A stretch of DNA of 64,000 bases from Henckelia pumila (Eukaryota > Streptophyta > Magnoliopsida > Lamiales > Gesneriaceae), in the NCBI RefSeq assembly GCF_033568475.1, contig NC_133120.1, positions 94,134,151 to 94,198,150 of the forward strand, read 5' to 3'. How positions within the stretch are numbered: position 1 is the first letter of the stretch; each line of letters starts with the position of its first letter. Position numbers and translations under genes: made by a program. Of the stretch, positions 10,467 through 23,300 are shown piece by piece. The notes below the pieces were generated by a model. The model was not told the DNA's origin and made no database searches. It worked only from the letters and a program-made list of their open reading frames with translations.

Positions 10467-13400
10467 GTTGGTCACCGCCAGATATAAGAACAATTCTTCC
10501 CCTTGTATGGGCTTATTCAGCACGGGCAACTGCTGTAAGTAAGCTTTCAAGTCCTGGAAAGCTTTCTCACTTTCATCATCCCATTCGAAATTTTTCGTTT
10601 TTCGTAGTGCCTTAAAGAAATGAAGGCTTTTATCTACTGATCTGCTTATAAATCGGGCCAGTGCTGTAATTCTTCCTGTTAATCTCTTTACTTTCTGTAT
10701 ATTCTTGGGGGAGCTCATAGTAATGATGGCTTGGACCTTTTCGGGATTAGCTTCGATTCCCCTTCTTGTAACCATATAACCCAGAAACTTTCCAGCTTGG
10801 ACTCCGAAAGTACACTTGCTGGGGTTTAGCTTAAGCCGATAGTGCTTTAAAGTTTGAAAAGTTTGAGTTAGGTCGGTAATGAACTGGTCCGCAGTCCGGG
10901 TCTTGACCAGGATATCATCTACATAGACCTCGATATTTTTCCCAATTTGCTGCTCGAATACTCTATCCATCAACCTTTGGTATGTAGCCCCTGCGTTTTT
11001 GAGTCCAAACGGCATGACCACATAGGAATAGGTTCCTGTTGATGTGACAAAACTGACCTTGTCTTTGTCCTCTTTTGCCAAGGGAATTTGGTGATATCCT
11101 TGGTAAGCATCCAAAAAGCTAAGTAATTCATGCCCTGCAGTGGAATCGACAAGCTGGTCTATTCTAGGTAGGGGGTAGCAATCTTTAGGGCATGCTTTAT
11201 TCAAATCTCGAAAATCTACACACATACGCCATTTTCCCGTAGATTTTGGGACTAAGGCTATGTTAGACAACCAGGTCGGGAAGTGGATTTCTTCAATATG
11301 CCCAGCCCTGAGTAGCTCGTCCACCTGCTCCTTTATTACTGCATCTTTTTCAGGACCGAAGTGCCTTTTTTTTTTTGAATAATAGGGCGACATCCCTTTA
11401 TTACATTGAGCTTGTGCTCTGCAATTTCCCGATGAACCCCTACCAGGTCTGAAACTGACCACGCGAAGACGTCTTTATTTTTTTGCAAGCATTACAGTAG
11501 TAGTTGCTTCACCTCTGCTTCAAGGGTACGGGCAATTTTTACCATCCCCGAAGGAGGGGAGATAATTATTTCTTCAATTTCTTCTTCAGCGGTGACAGAT
11601 GTGTCTTCTATCAAGTTGACTTTTTCTATGCCAGCAAATCCAAGTCTGTCAACATTATCAGTCCTGGCTAGTTTTTGCTCTATTCTGACTTCCTCCACAT
11701 AACACTTTCGTGCAATAACTTGATCACCTTGCACCTCATCGACCTGATTACCCATTGGGAACTTAATTTTCTGATGCAGAGCTGATGCGACGGCCATGAA
11801 AGTGGTCATGGCAGGTCTACCCAGTATAGCGTTATAGGCAGACGGAGCGTCTACTATAATAAAACTCACAATCCTGGTCTTGCGACCGTTGCCTTTCCCA
11901 AGAGTTAGGGGCAGATGTACTAACCCCACAGGCCGGATTGCATGACCTGTGAAACCAAAGAGTGATGTGACAACGGGCTCTATTCTATACTGTCCCAGGT
12001 CCATTTGATTGATAGCTTCTTGAAATAGAACATTGACAGAACTGCCTGAATCCACAAATATCCGGGCCACATCGTAATTCTCTACCATGGCCCTTATTAC
12101 CAGTACATCATTATGGTTGTTAGCAACCCCTTTTAAATCTTCCGGCCCAAAATAAAGGGTCGGGCCAATGTTGACAGTTTGATTGTCAATTTCCATATTT
12201 ACTAATTTTCGGCTGCTAGTTTTTCTAGCTCGATTGGAATCTCCATCAGTAGGGCCTCCTGAAATCATATTGATAATTCCCCGAGCAGGTGGAGCCGGTC
12301 TTTGATGAGCTCGGTCATCCCTAGGCTGGTCCTGATTTGGGAGATTGAAATCCTCCTGAGGAGGAGTAGTCCTGGCTCTCTGCCTCGATCTTCCTCGTTG
12401 TTTCCTTTTCGGACGGTAACCCTCTTGTCGGATCAAAATATTTTTTATTTCAGAATGTTGTTGTATTATCCTCTCAATCTCCTGATCTAATTGTCGGCAG
12501 TCTTCTGTAATATGCCCATATTCATTATGAAAGTGACAATATTTATCTGATTGCCTGTTTCGGGGTCCATTTTCCGTCCACGGAGGCCTTTGTGTGAGTT
12601 TTCGATCGTCACAAATTTGTAGGGCTCGAACTTTACTCATGCGTAAAGGAGTGAAAGAGGTGAATTCTCCCAACAATGCAGGTCGGAATGGCTGTCCCAT
12701 CCCTGAATTATTGTTTGGAACCCTATTGTTCTTTGGACTTTTTGGATGTTCCCTCTTCACAGCGGCCCGCGAAACCTGTATCTCTTCCATGTTGACATAT
12801 TTTTCAGCTCGGGCAAGTAATTCTTCATATGTTTCTGGAGGCCTCTTTATTAGAGATTTAAGAAAATCTTTTGTATCCAACCCTTGCATGAAGGCACTGA
12901 TGAGCAGGTCTGGAGTAGCCATGGGTACCTCGAGAGCTAAGGCACTAAACCTGCGGATGTATGCTCTCAAATTTTCATGTTCTCGTTGCTTGGTTGCAAA
13001 TAGGCTGAAAGTAGTGGTAGGATGCTTTTTGCTGCTAGCAAAGTGATGCAAAAAGGATTTGCTGAAATCCTTGAACTCCTTGATCTCCCCAGGACGTAGC
13101 ATATTGAACTATTGCTAGGCTGGTCCTATGAGAGTAGTAAGGAAAGACCGGCACTTAATCTGATCAGAATATTTATGCAACAGAGCTGCATTCTCAAAGC
13201 GTGCCAAATGGTCTTCGGGATCCTCTTTGCCATCATACTCCCCAACATGAGGCAATTTGAACTGATTGGGGAGGTCGGCATCCAATATCTCCTGAGTAAA
13301 AGGAATGTTTCTGGTTGTGGTAGCTAGGTACCCGGCCTGCTTCTTCCTTAACTGCTCCATCTCCTCCTTCAACTTTTTGATCTCCTCGAGGTGGGCATTA

Positions 13401-14029
13401 TGATCGGGGTGCGGAGGGTTGGCCTCATCTCTTTCCGCCAAAGCCCTCTGAACAGCCTGAGTTACTAACTCTCTAAATTTGGGTGATTTCCATTCTGATT
13501 AGCCATCGAAACTCTTTTTCTTCAATTTTCCATAGACGACGCCAATTGATGATGTCAAAATTTTACCTCGAGTTCGGTCTGGTAGAATGGATCCTCCAAA
13601 TTTCCAATGAAGCAGGTCGGGTCGGGACAACCAGTTCTTCACAAACAACAACTAGGTAAAGGGGCGCCGAAAGTGTTTTCGGCGTGACCCCTCCGATGCC
13701 TAAGTCAGTGTCTTGAAGGCAGAGGGTATGATTAATGCGAAAACTGAGAAATATGAGTGCGTGAATGTAGAAGTGAGTAATGAATAATACAACCATAACA
13801 ATACCTGTATTTATAGAAAAAATAGAGTAAGTTACCTAGTCGAATTATAACATGTCCTGTACTGGGACTCTACATCCATTGGACCGCCTTCAAGTTTATC
13901 CTCATCTCATAAATATCTCGAGATGGTCAAACTTATCCACAATGCATGTAAGAGAAGTCTATCAATCCCATTAGGGGCCAGCTCTGGTCGGCCCATAAAT
14001 ACCAGCCCAATTTAAGTAAAGCCCTAACA
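10467..14029 (-). mobile_element. Partial Ty3/Gypsy element, Tat lineage
   Basis: Fossil in minus orientation with its 5' LTR at the right (about 13550-14029), then gag (about 12.7-13.5 kb), protease (about 11.9-12.1 kb, with a VDSGSSVN motif), a linker, and reverse transcriptase (about 10.5-11.4 kb, YVDDILVK motif). RNase H, integrase and the 3' LTR are not present to the left, where the Cassandra-like element begins. The reverse transcriptase style (YVDDILVKT, with CPKDCYPLP upstream) fits the Tat/Retand group. The coding part is broken at a few places, and with only one LTR in view its age cannot be estimated; as the host of the TRIM it should be the oldest of the three. Confidence 0.85.
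13550..14029 (-). repeat. Probable 5' LTR of the Tat-lineage element
   Basis: A candidate primer-binding site (TTGGCGTCGTC on the minus strand, about 13535-13545) abuts TGATGTCAAAA at the inner edge. On the minus strand a TATA-like CTATAAATAC lies near 13811. The outer edge is uncertain: ...CCCTAACA at 14029 gives a TG...CA form, but the LTR may extend toward 14150. No partner LTR is in view. Confidence 0.55.
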
Positions 14030-14725
14030 GGTGTAAAACTGGGCTGGACCTTACCTAATGATTATAATTCAATAATTGGGTCAACCCTCATAAACCCATA
14101 ACGAACGGATTCGGGTTAAAATAATTTCACGGGGTATGAGATTGTATTGTTTAAAAATAAAAATGGATTCAGAACCATTTTAATCTCCCTGATTGAATTC
14201 GATCAAATAATATATGTGTAATTTTTGAAAAGAAGCATTCTTAAATATTATTTAAATATTTGTTGATAAAAACATAATATCACATTTCAAGTTCGATGCA
14301 AGGAAAATAAATCTCAACTCTACCGTGTCCGATCCGCAATATCCCAACTCTTTAAATCTCCTTAAATTTATCACATTAAAGTACGATGTTCAGAAGACGA
14401 AAGGAATATATAGGTTATATATATAATGTTTATTACGAAATTTTTATAAAAGATTTTAAAAATTGTTTAAAAAAAAATATGCGTTTGAACAATTATTTTT
14501 ATCAAAATAATTTTCAGAACTAAAAACATGTTTAAATAATTATTTTAAAAAACGATCTTATAATTAAAAATATTCAAGAAGTTATTTGAACAATTTTTTT
14601 ATATATAAAAAATAATTCTCGTTTAACCCGTGTTTTTTTTAAAAAAAAGTTCAAAAACTTTTTAACAAAAAAATTATCTAAAAATATATTTACGTTGTTT
14701 TCACCTTTCACTTTTAAGTCCCTAA
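14030..14725. other. AT-rich intergenic stretch
   Basis: No convincing gene. Short A/T-runs and weak open frames only; the first 100 bases may still belong to the Tat LTR. Confidence 0.6.
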
Positions 14726-15110
14726 GGCTGTGTTTGGTTGGAGTATTATTAATTCCGACATAACTTATCATATCCAATCCTGCGTTATTCTTGACATATT
14801 ATTTATTCATCTCTTAATTATTTATTTTACATCAATCAAATCATTAATTATTTATCTTACATCAATCAAATCATCGAATTCAAATTACTATATTACCCTT
14901 ATAAATAATATTATTTATATTTTATTTATTATTAAAAAGACAAAATTATAATTTATCAATTTTATATATAATTTAATCAATCAAATCAATAAACTATAAT
15001 CTATCAATCAAATCAAATATTATATTAACTATCATTTCTAGTTTATTTTTTATTATATTACATTACTTATCCATATATTATCAATCATATCTTCCGAACC
15101 AAACTGAGCC
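14726..15110. mobile_element. MITE, Tourist/PIF-Harbinger-like
   Basis: Imperfect terminal inverted repeats GGCTGTGTTTGGTT (14726-14739) and its counterpart AACCAAACTGAGCC (15097-15110) enclose 385 bp of AT-rich DNA with repeated ATCAATCAAATCA-type words and no coding capacity. Flanks TAA and TAT are close to, but not an exact copy of, the three-base TWA duplication of Harbinger elements. The family call is inference from the ends. Confidence 0.6.
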
Positions 15111-15590
15111 TATAACTGTTTTTTAAATTATTTGTCTAAATAGAGCCATAAATATATTTATCACTATATCTTCAAATATGTGTAATATCAAATTATTCTT
15201 TTCCTCTCAAAAAAAAAAAAAATTATTCATTTTGTTCTATTTTATTTTTCGCCAAATAATTTATATATCGGGCAAAAAAAGAAAAAATGTAGGGCTGAAA
15301 TTTTTTTTTGTAATCGTACCTAAACTTTTTTAAAACCCTTGAAAAACATGTGTAATATGATAACATCACTTCATGATTGGAATTGGAAACACGAATACGT
15401 ACCCAACAAGCATCCATGTAAATAAAATAAATTAAATAAAATAATTTTATTTATTTTATGAATGAAATAATAAACAATGCGAATACGAAACTCGTGTTTT
15501 ATTTACTCCTCCATTTCTCGTTCATGGGGCGAGTGGACCCAACTCATTCCTTATCCATCTGGCTTTTGCTTCTTCCTCAAAGGCAATTAT

Positions 15591-15596
15591 CACGTG
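15591..15596. promoter_or_regulatory. G-box CACGTG upstream of the JAZ gene
   Basis: A perfect CACGTG lies 305 bp before the JAZ start codon. JAZ promoters are known targets of MYC2-type bHLH factors that bind G-boxes, which makes feedback control by jasmonate plausible here. The transcription start is not known, so the site could also lie in the 5' UTR. Confidence 0.5.
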
Positions 15597-15900
15597 CTAA
15601 ATCCCCCATTAAGACTTTTACAGTTTTTCCACACACCACGAAAACAAAATCTCACCTTTTCGATTGTTGATCCGATTTATGAGCTCTGGGTTTCGATTGA
15701 TGTTTGCTATTATTTACGAAATAATGTAGATTCATCTCGCCCAACCTTTTTTGGCTGATTAGTTTGAGTTTTTATGTATTTCAGTATAGATTCAAGAAAA
15801 AAGGAAAGTGTGTACCAGAATCTCATTTGCGCGAAATTTGTGGCTGAGATTTGAAGATCTGGGCTGAACGAATCGAGGGTTGTTTTCGATAGATAGAGGT

Positions 15901-17662
15901 ATGTCGGGATTACAGCAGTTCTCAGACGGTCGGAGGCTCGGGAAGGCGCCGGGAATGTCGAGTTTTATGCAAACTTGCAATCTTTTGAGTCGGTATATTA
16001 AGAATAAAGGCAGTCTCAGAGATTTCAACCTCGAGATTGATGGGAAAACTGAAAGCCTCGAATCTATAAGTAAGATTTATCTGTTTTAATTTCCTCGTGT
16101 AATTAGTTCCCTTTATATCTTCATTTAATTTCTGTCGATGCTTTTAGAACTGTTAAATCTGACTGCCATATATATTGAGATTTGTTGGGGGAATTGGTAA
16201 CCTGTAATATTTCTGGGAATTCCTCGTATTCATCATAGATCTGTGGCCGGCAGGATATGGAAGACTTTAGGCTTGTATTAACTTTGCAAATTTTCTAGTT
16301 ATGAGTTATGGTTCTGAAAAATGTTACCTTTCTTAAATAAATAATCGTTGTTATACTTGTTAACTGACAGTGAAATCCGGATCCGCTCATGCTGCACCAG
16401 CTTCTCCAACTGTTAATTTGCTGACCCAAATGGATAAACCAGCGCGACCTTCTGCGGATTCGTTACCTCGTCCCGCACGGCCTGATTCCTCCATCAATTT
16501 GCTCGAAGATGCATCAAAGAAAGACATCAAAAGGTTCATCTTTCCTCCTTGAACTGTCACCCTTAACCCCAAGAATCCATTAGACTAGCTTCTTTATAAT
16601 CTGTGGTCATCAAGCACGGACGAAGTGATATTTGTTTTCATGATTATTTTCAGCCAAGATGCAACAAAGAGTGAATCCAAGACTGCTCAGCTGACCATAT
16701 TTTACGGCGGTCGTGTCCTGGTGTTTGATGGTTGTCCAGCAGACAAGGCAAAAGAGCTTGTAAATTTTGCCAGCAAAGACAGCCCCCCTACCTCCGGTGG
16801 CTTGGTGTATAATATCTTGCATCAAAACCCAATCCACAGCGCTGTAGCGGCTACAGCTCCTAGCTCACGAGATGGAATTCCACCAGTACCCAGTTTTCAG
16901 ACCGCTGGCTGCATATCGTCGAGTGTTGTTGGCCACGAAAAAGCTGGTGGCAGCTCGTCGAACACCTCTAAGGACATAGCGAACAACGGGAGTGACGACG
17001 TGGTGTTGATCTCTGAGACCAAAGCACATGGTTCACCGCAGCCTGAAGTTAATGGATCTGGTAGTTTAAATACAGGAATAGCTAATATACTTTTTTTGGG
17101 AAAAAAAATAAGAAGAAGAGATTATAAAGTTTGATTCAAGATATAACTCTAAAACAGTGTGTGGTATTGCTTGTTCAGATTTGCCTATTGCTAGGAGGTC
17201 TTCAGTTCATCGGTTCCTTGAGAAGAGGAAAGAAAGGTATCTCTCCCTTTGATGTATTTCAACTTTGTCGAGATGCTTTATTGGTGAAACATATATAAAT
17301 ACAGAGCATATCAATCAACATCTCAAAGAGATCAGTTACTTCAAATAAGGTTTTGAACTCGAAAACAGGCGCGTAAGTCACGAGTCTATCTAGATAGATT
17401 CTGAACAGGTTGTTGGAGGTTTCGATCTAGATACTCATAATCACTTTTTTTAAGTATTTGCAAACACTACGGAAGAAACTTGTGTTGGGTTTTTCTATGA
17501 ACCAATTATGTTATGTTAGTGAACTATGGAAATTTTTAAAGTTTATTTTATCCTTCATATCTGAGGAACAGAGCTGCTGCAAGAGGGCCATACCAAATTC
17601 AAGAAAATGCACCCTCTTCTTCTTCCTCCAAAGGAGATGAACAACTGGACCTCAAATTATAG
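15901..17662 (+). CDS. JAZ: JAZ / TIFY10-type jasmonate repressor
   Basis: Nuclear repressor of MYC transcription factors; jasmonoyl-isoleucine joins it to the F-box protein COI1 for degradation. Exons 15901-16069, 16371-16533, 16654-17060, 17179-17236 and 17566-17662 give 297 residues with all junctions in frame and GT-AG. The N-terminal part (FMQTCNLLSRYIKNKGS, about residues 21-37) resembles the start of JAZ1-type proteins. The TIFY motif is TIFYGG at 125-130 (dimerisation and NINJA binding). The Jas motif begins DLPIARRSSVHRFLEKRKER at about 247 and ends in a PYQI at the far side of the last intron. The C-terminus LDLKL is EAR-like. ATG 15901 is preferred over an in-frame upstream TTG. 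The exact paralogue number cannot be set. Confidence 0.93.
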
Positions 17663-18825
17663 CCTCTGCCTGGCGTTCAAGAATGGGTCTTTATATATTG
17701 TTATATGGTAATGAAAATGAATCATATTCATATACTATTAGGATTTACCATTTCTTGTTTTTTATTTTGCTTTAATTTTAATTAATATTTTGTTTAGGTT
17801 TGAAGGGTATTTTCGTCTCTTTATGATATAAATTGATGAAATTGTTATTAATATACTTTAATTTATTAAGCTCACTCTATTTTTAATCTCTTTGCCTATG
17901 CATGCTAGTGGATACATATGGGTATATGAAGTATTATTTACACAATTCATTAGTAAAATAAGAGATTAGTCTATTTTTATTGGTAATTGTTAAAAAAACG
18001 TATAATGTATGTTTTGATGGAGTTAAAATTAGAGAATTTTACATTCTTTGTTTCTGCTAATTGCATAAACGTTTTTTATTTTATTTTTGGTTATATGAAC
18101 TTATGAAGAATAAAAATAGGTGCTTTAGAATTGAAAATGTTCTATTTAGTTTTCATATATATTGTTTTAAAAATAATTAAATCGACCAAATGGAATATCG
18201 TTCATTTTATTTATTTAGCCAGTTTTTCTAAACTCGTCTGAGTTTTAATTCGACCTGTTAATCTATCACGAATCACCTGATGTTTTTTAAAAAAATCACG
18301 GCGTCTATAGTCTACTAATATTTGCATATATAATATTTTTAAAGAAAATTTCATGGATATGTATGTACTTTTGTTGTTGAAGAATATTAAGTCTTTTATG
18401 AGGCATTTTACGGATCTATATTAGTTAGATGAGTCGATTTGATATATATATGTGCAGTTAAAAGTAATATTTTTGATATAAAAAATAATATTTTTTAATA
18501 AATCGAATTGAAAATGTTCTCCTGGTATTATGTTTTCTAAAATATATCCCAACTAATGCTCATATAATTAATTCGTTGATTTAGAGTAAGGGCTTTATCA
18601 AAATGTTTTTCTACCACGGGTGATTTTTTTAAAACGTTGTCTGTTTTTCTATCTAAGACTAAAAGTAATATTTGGACGATTAAGTTTTTGTAAGAAATAT
18701 TTGAATAAGATAAAATCCCGCAACAAAAAAGACATGTTGACTTCAACATCGGTCTTCTTTAATAAAACTAAAAAAACCCATTGGATGACGTGTCTGATTT
18801 TGTGGAATATGTGAAAAAGGGTTGA

Positions 18826-18982
18826 GTAGATGCTACCCGCAGGGTAGTGCCCTGCGGGCTGCGGGTGGCATGGCGCCTCATGATTAGTTAAAATCAGTGG
18901 GCCCTACGTGAGATCCACTAATTTTGACCAATCATGGGGTTACATATCACCCGCAGATTAGTGCCCTGCGGGCGGCATGTAC
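18826..18982. mobile_element. Fold-back element, about 157 bp
   Basis: The two halves are inverted copies of about 70 bp. The left arm has CCCGCAGGG...CCCTGCGGG and TGATTAGTTAAAATCAGTGG; the right arm has the reverse complement of a near-identical sequence (CCACTAATTTTGACCAATCA and CCCTGCGGG). It is far more GC-rich than its surroundings. Flanking TA dinucleotides could be a target duplication. No coding capacity; family not assigned. Confidence 0.6.
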
Positions 18983-19081
18983 TAAACCGTGGAAAAGTTG
19001 ATTATTTCTATCAACATTTTTCCGAATGAGTCAGTCGAACAGATTTTGCTCGCAGATTAAAAACTAGATACAAATGATTTA

Positions 19082-19197
19082 GGTAGTGTTTGAGAGAGTT
19101 TCTAGGAAGCACTTCTCAACTTTTCCTTCACCAAATTTCGAAATTATGTGAAAGAAAAACTGAGAAGTGCTTCCTAGAATCTCTCCCAAACGCTACC
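19082..19197. mobile_element. Small hairpin MITE with TTA target duplication
   Basis: GGTAGTGTTTG...CAAACGCTACC ends, with inverted arms of about 45 bp (arms share GGAAGCACTTCTCA and TGAGAAGTGCTTCC) around a short loop. TTA flanks it on both sides (19079-19081 and 19198-19200), as expected for the PIF-Harbinger/Tourist group. Confidence 0.78.
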
Positions 19198-20329
19198 TTA
19201 GAGGTGTTCCAAAATCAAGTGCCTAATTTATGACAAGGCCAGTTTTTTTTTTTTTTTTTTTTTTAATTGATGGAGCATAAACTAAAAATCTAAAACACAA
19301 AATATTAATATTACATATTTCATATAAACGTGCCTGAGACATTATTTTAAAAAAGTCGTAATTCAAAATTAAATCTTAATATTTTATATCATAATTTTAC
19401 GAGATAATAAAGCACGAATTTTTTTTATATCTAAATGATATAAAAAAAAATTATATTTGTTTATAAATTCTTTTTTAAATCTGTAATGTAAAATAAAATG
19501 ATATTTTGGAACCCACACCATCAAAAAAATGTATCAAGATAAAATAATTATTTGGATAATTTATTTTTTAGATAAAAAACCATTGGTAGAATTCAAAAGT
19601 TTGAGTCATGAAACCGAGATGGAAAATTATTAATAATAAACTCCAAGTTTGATCTTGACAAAAAAACTTCACAAGCTAAACGAGGAGCAACATGATTTGT
19701 GGATCGTGGCATATGCGTTCATCCAACTTGTCGTGGATTTTAAAGCGGAGGCGCTATTGCGGATGATAAAATTGTAAATATTGAAAAATAGATTGTAGAA
19801 TACAAATACAACAACGTTGTTAGTAGCATTACAAAAAAGAAAATCAAGCCGATGATATGGAGCTCATATGTCACCAAGATCCCAAATGTGAGGACAAGGT
19901 CTCGAGTTTGAAACCTAGTTGTAACAAATATCCCCACCCTTAACTAAAAAAAAAGAAAAAAAAAGAAAATCAAAATATTTCAATTTAAATGTTCTTTTTA
20001 TGGGCTGTGCGTGGCCCGAACCCCGGCCCTTTTCTCACCTTGGGACCAAGTAAAATCTAATCTAATCTATCTAATGCTATAAATATCCTAAACTCCACTT
20101 ATATTTCCCCCTTTTCAGTGTCGCCTCTAATTTTCTGTTTTTCTTTCTTTTCTTTTTTTCTTTTTCCTTTCCTTTTTTTTTTCTTCCTTTCGGTTTTTCT
20201 TCCTTGTTCGAGGCATTTCCCCCTTTTCCTTCCACACAAACCCTACCCATTTTCGACTCCTTCGTAAAAATTACATAATCGATTGTTCCCAATCGATTAT
20301 CTCAAACCTTCATTTGAAACCTAACAACG

Positions 20330-23300
20330 ATGCAGAATCAGAGGCTGAAGCAGCAACAGCAACAGGCTTTGATGCAGCAAGCTCTCCTCCAACAGCAGTC
20401 TCTGTATCATCCTGGTCTCTTAGCTGCCCCGCAGGTTTTTTGTCTTTTTAATACTCAGATTTGTTATAGTCTCTTAGTTGGAGTGAATCTATGACTGTTT
20501 AGCTTTTGTGATCGCGATGGTTTATCGCGCGCGCTCTCTCTCTCTCCCTCTGCTCCGCTTTTGCGATTCTTTGATGCCAGTAATTGTTCAGTCCTTTCTG
20601 CAAATTTTAATGAGTAGGTGCCATGCGTCTATGTTGCGTTTTCGAACTGTTTACTTTCCCGTGCTTTTGAGGCTCCCTACTTCTCCTCTAGTTGCCGGGT
20701 TGCAATCGAGTTCTTGTTTGGCTGCTTGCTTCTAGTTTGTAGATAATGTTTTATATAGAGGGATCACGAACTGCCCTGTTCTTTTATCTCACAACCAGTC
20801 ATTTCATCATGGAAGCTTTTGGTTTTCACCTAAATGAATTCTTTTTGGTTCCTTCCTTACATATCTATCTGCAGTTTTTCCCCTTGGGTTGGATGGTGGA
20901 TATAGCGTAGGCAGCCCCATTAAGATTTTTTTTTCCTTTATTTTTATTTCTTTTTTTCGCATTTAATCATTTTTGCAGATTGAACCAATCCCAAGTGGAA
21001 ATTTGCCTCCTGGATTTGATCCAAGTACTTGCCGCAGTGTGTGAGTGTTATTAAGATTTGTTTTTTAGTTTTTGTTTTCTGTGGAATGCCATGTTGACGC
21101 AAATTTTTTTTAATCACGTATTTTGATATTTTATGAGTCTTTGAAATAATGTAAGATTTTTTTTTTGAGATAGAAATAATGTAAGATTTAAGTGCCTTCT
21201 ACTTTTTTTGTTTACTATCGCCCTCGCCCATCTTATTTTTCAAACTTTTCTCCCTCCCAACCTGTAACTTTGAATCTTTGTAACTTTTTATTCATTTGAT
21301 TACTTTGTTAATGCCTGGAAGAGATTCTCATAAATCCATCTGTTTTCTTTGTTTTATTTTGTTTTCTTTTCTTTTTTTTACTTCTAGGTTTTTCATTTTT
21401 TGAGAAAATGCAGGTATGTTGGAAATATCCACACACAGGTCACTGAGCCCCTTATCCAAGAAGTTTTTGCTAGTACTGGTCCTGTGGAAGGTTGTAAGCT
21501 GATTAGAAAAGACAAGGTACAATTGTTCTCATGTATTCCCTTTCCTACTAATATTGTCACATGTATTTTTGCTCTTAGTTGATGTTGATGTTCATCTTTT
21601 TTTTTTGCTTTGTTCAGTCATCCTATGGATTTATTCATTACTTTGATCGTAGATCTGCTGCACTTGCAATAATGAACCTCAACGGAAGGCATCTGTAAGT
21701 CAGAATCATTAAATGTGTGACTTTAATATCCTGTTATTTAGAATAAAGTCATTTCTGTGTTTCAGTTTTGGGCAGCCTATCAAAGTCAACTGGGCCTATG
21801 CTAGTGGACAGAGGGAGGACACATCAGGTGGGTCTACCGATTAATGTACTATGCTTGTGATGTTTAACTAGTTTAGTGTAATGTCCATTTCTAGTAATTT
21901 TTGTCTCATATCTGTTATATTTTTATTTAGGCCATTACAACATTTTTGTTGGTGATCTTAGCCCAGAGGTTACTGATGCCATGTTGTTCGCATGCTTTTC
22001 CGTTTACCCGAGTTGTTCGTAAGAATCATCTCTCGACCATGCTTTCTCACATACACTAGTGATTAAAATTTTTTGGGTTCCTTACAAATATGGAGGACCT
22101 TCGCAATTTCATTTTCTCCTTTCTTTCCTAATATGCATAGAAGTGTAGTAATTTACGTTTTGCCACATATTGAATATGTGATTTAGTTTTAAATGATTTT
22201 GATTACAATGTTGGTCTTAGTGATGCAAGGGTCATGTGGGATCAAAAAACGGGGCGTTCCAGGGGGTTTGGATTTGTGTCTTTCCGCAACCAGCTGGTAT
22301 GTTTTCACAGCTTACATCTGAATTGTCTTTTTATCCAGAACACCTTTAGATTAATTCAATCCTTTGATTTTCATTCAGGAGGCTCAGAGTGCAATTAATG
22401 ATCTGACTGGTGAGAATAGTTTGAATTAGTTTCTCTTAATGATTTGTTTATTAGCATAGTTTTTAGTTGCTTTCGTTGCTGAAAAGTTTTTTGGCTTAAG
22501 TTATTTACTTCTCTTATATGCGACATCTCAGGAAAATGGCTTGGCAGTAGGCAGATACGTTGCAACTGGGCCACAAAAGGTGCTGGTACCAGTGACGACA
22601 AGCAGAGTTCTGATGCAAAAAGTGTTGTGGAGTTGACTAATGGTTCCTCAGGTTTGTGGGTGGATTTGATGAAGAATGGTGATTATTGTCATCTAAATGA
22701 AGATCTTATCGTCCATAGCATGCCAAGACTTTTGCTATGTGTGGTTATTGCGATTTTCCTTTTTGGTTTCATATGAATTTAATACCATCATATGCTTTTA
22801 CAGAAGAGGTCAAAGAGGTTGCTAGTAGTGAGGCTCCCGAGAATAATCCTCTATACACAACTGTGTACGTTGGAAATCTTGCTCCAGAGGTAAAAAGCTC
22901 TTCAACACATCATATTGTTCCCCTGCAATTCATACATCTATATTTGAAACAATGAAACATAATTAGGTTTCTGTGGGTGCTTTTCTATTTTTTCCTCGCT
23001 AGTGTGTGTTGGTTTTGGTTTCTGGAAAATTTGGACCAAGCGCAAAACAGAAATGGTAAATAGGTTTTTTTTACGTCAAATATTCATTAAAAATATTACA
23101 CTGACTCAGTGGTGACCTAGAAATCTTAGAAGTCAGGTGGATCTCAAAGTGAACTTTTTCTGTTCTTTAAAATGCTTTTGCAACCATATTCTTTTTAGTT
23201 TATTCTCAATGTTCTTTTGTTGTGTATACCGAATGAAATCCAAAAACGTTCTTTGCTTCTATTCTTACAGGTGACCCAGGTTGACCTTCATCGCCATTTC

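Larger units (their letters stand above)
17663..20329. other. Intergenic region between JAZ and UBP1
   Basis: AT-rich with no supported gene. It holds the JAZ 3' end, two inverted-repeat elements (18826-18982, 19082-19197), a 20-plus T-run near 19240, a possible SINE remnant near 19860-19970, and, just before 20330, a C/T-rich leader typical of a plant 5' UTR (about 20100-20300). Confidence 0.6.
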
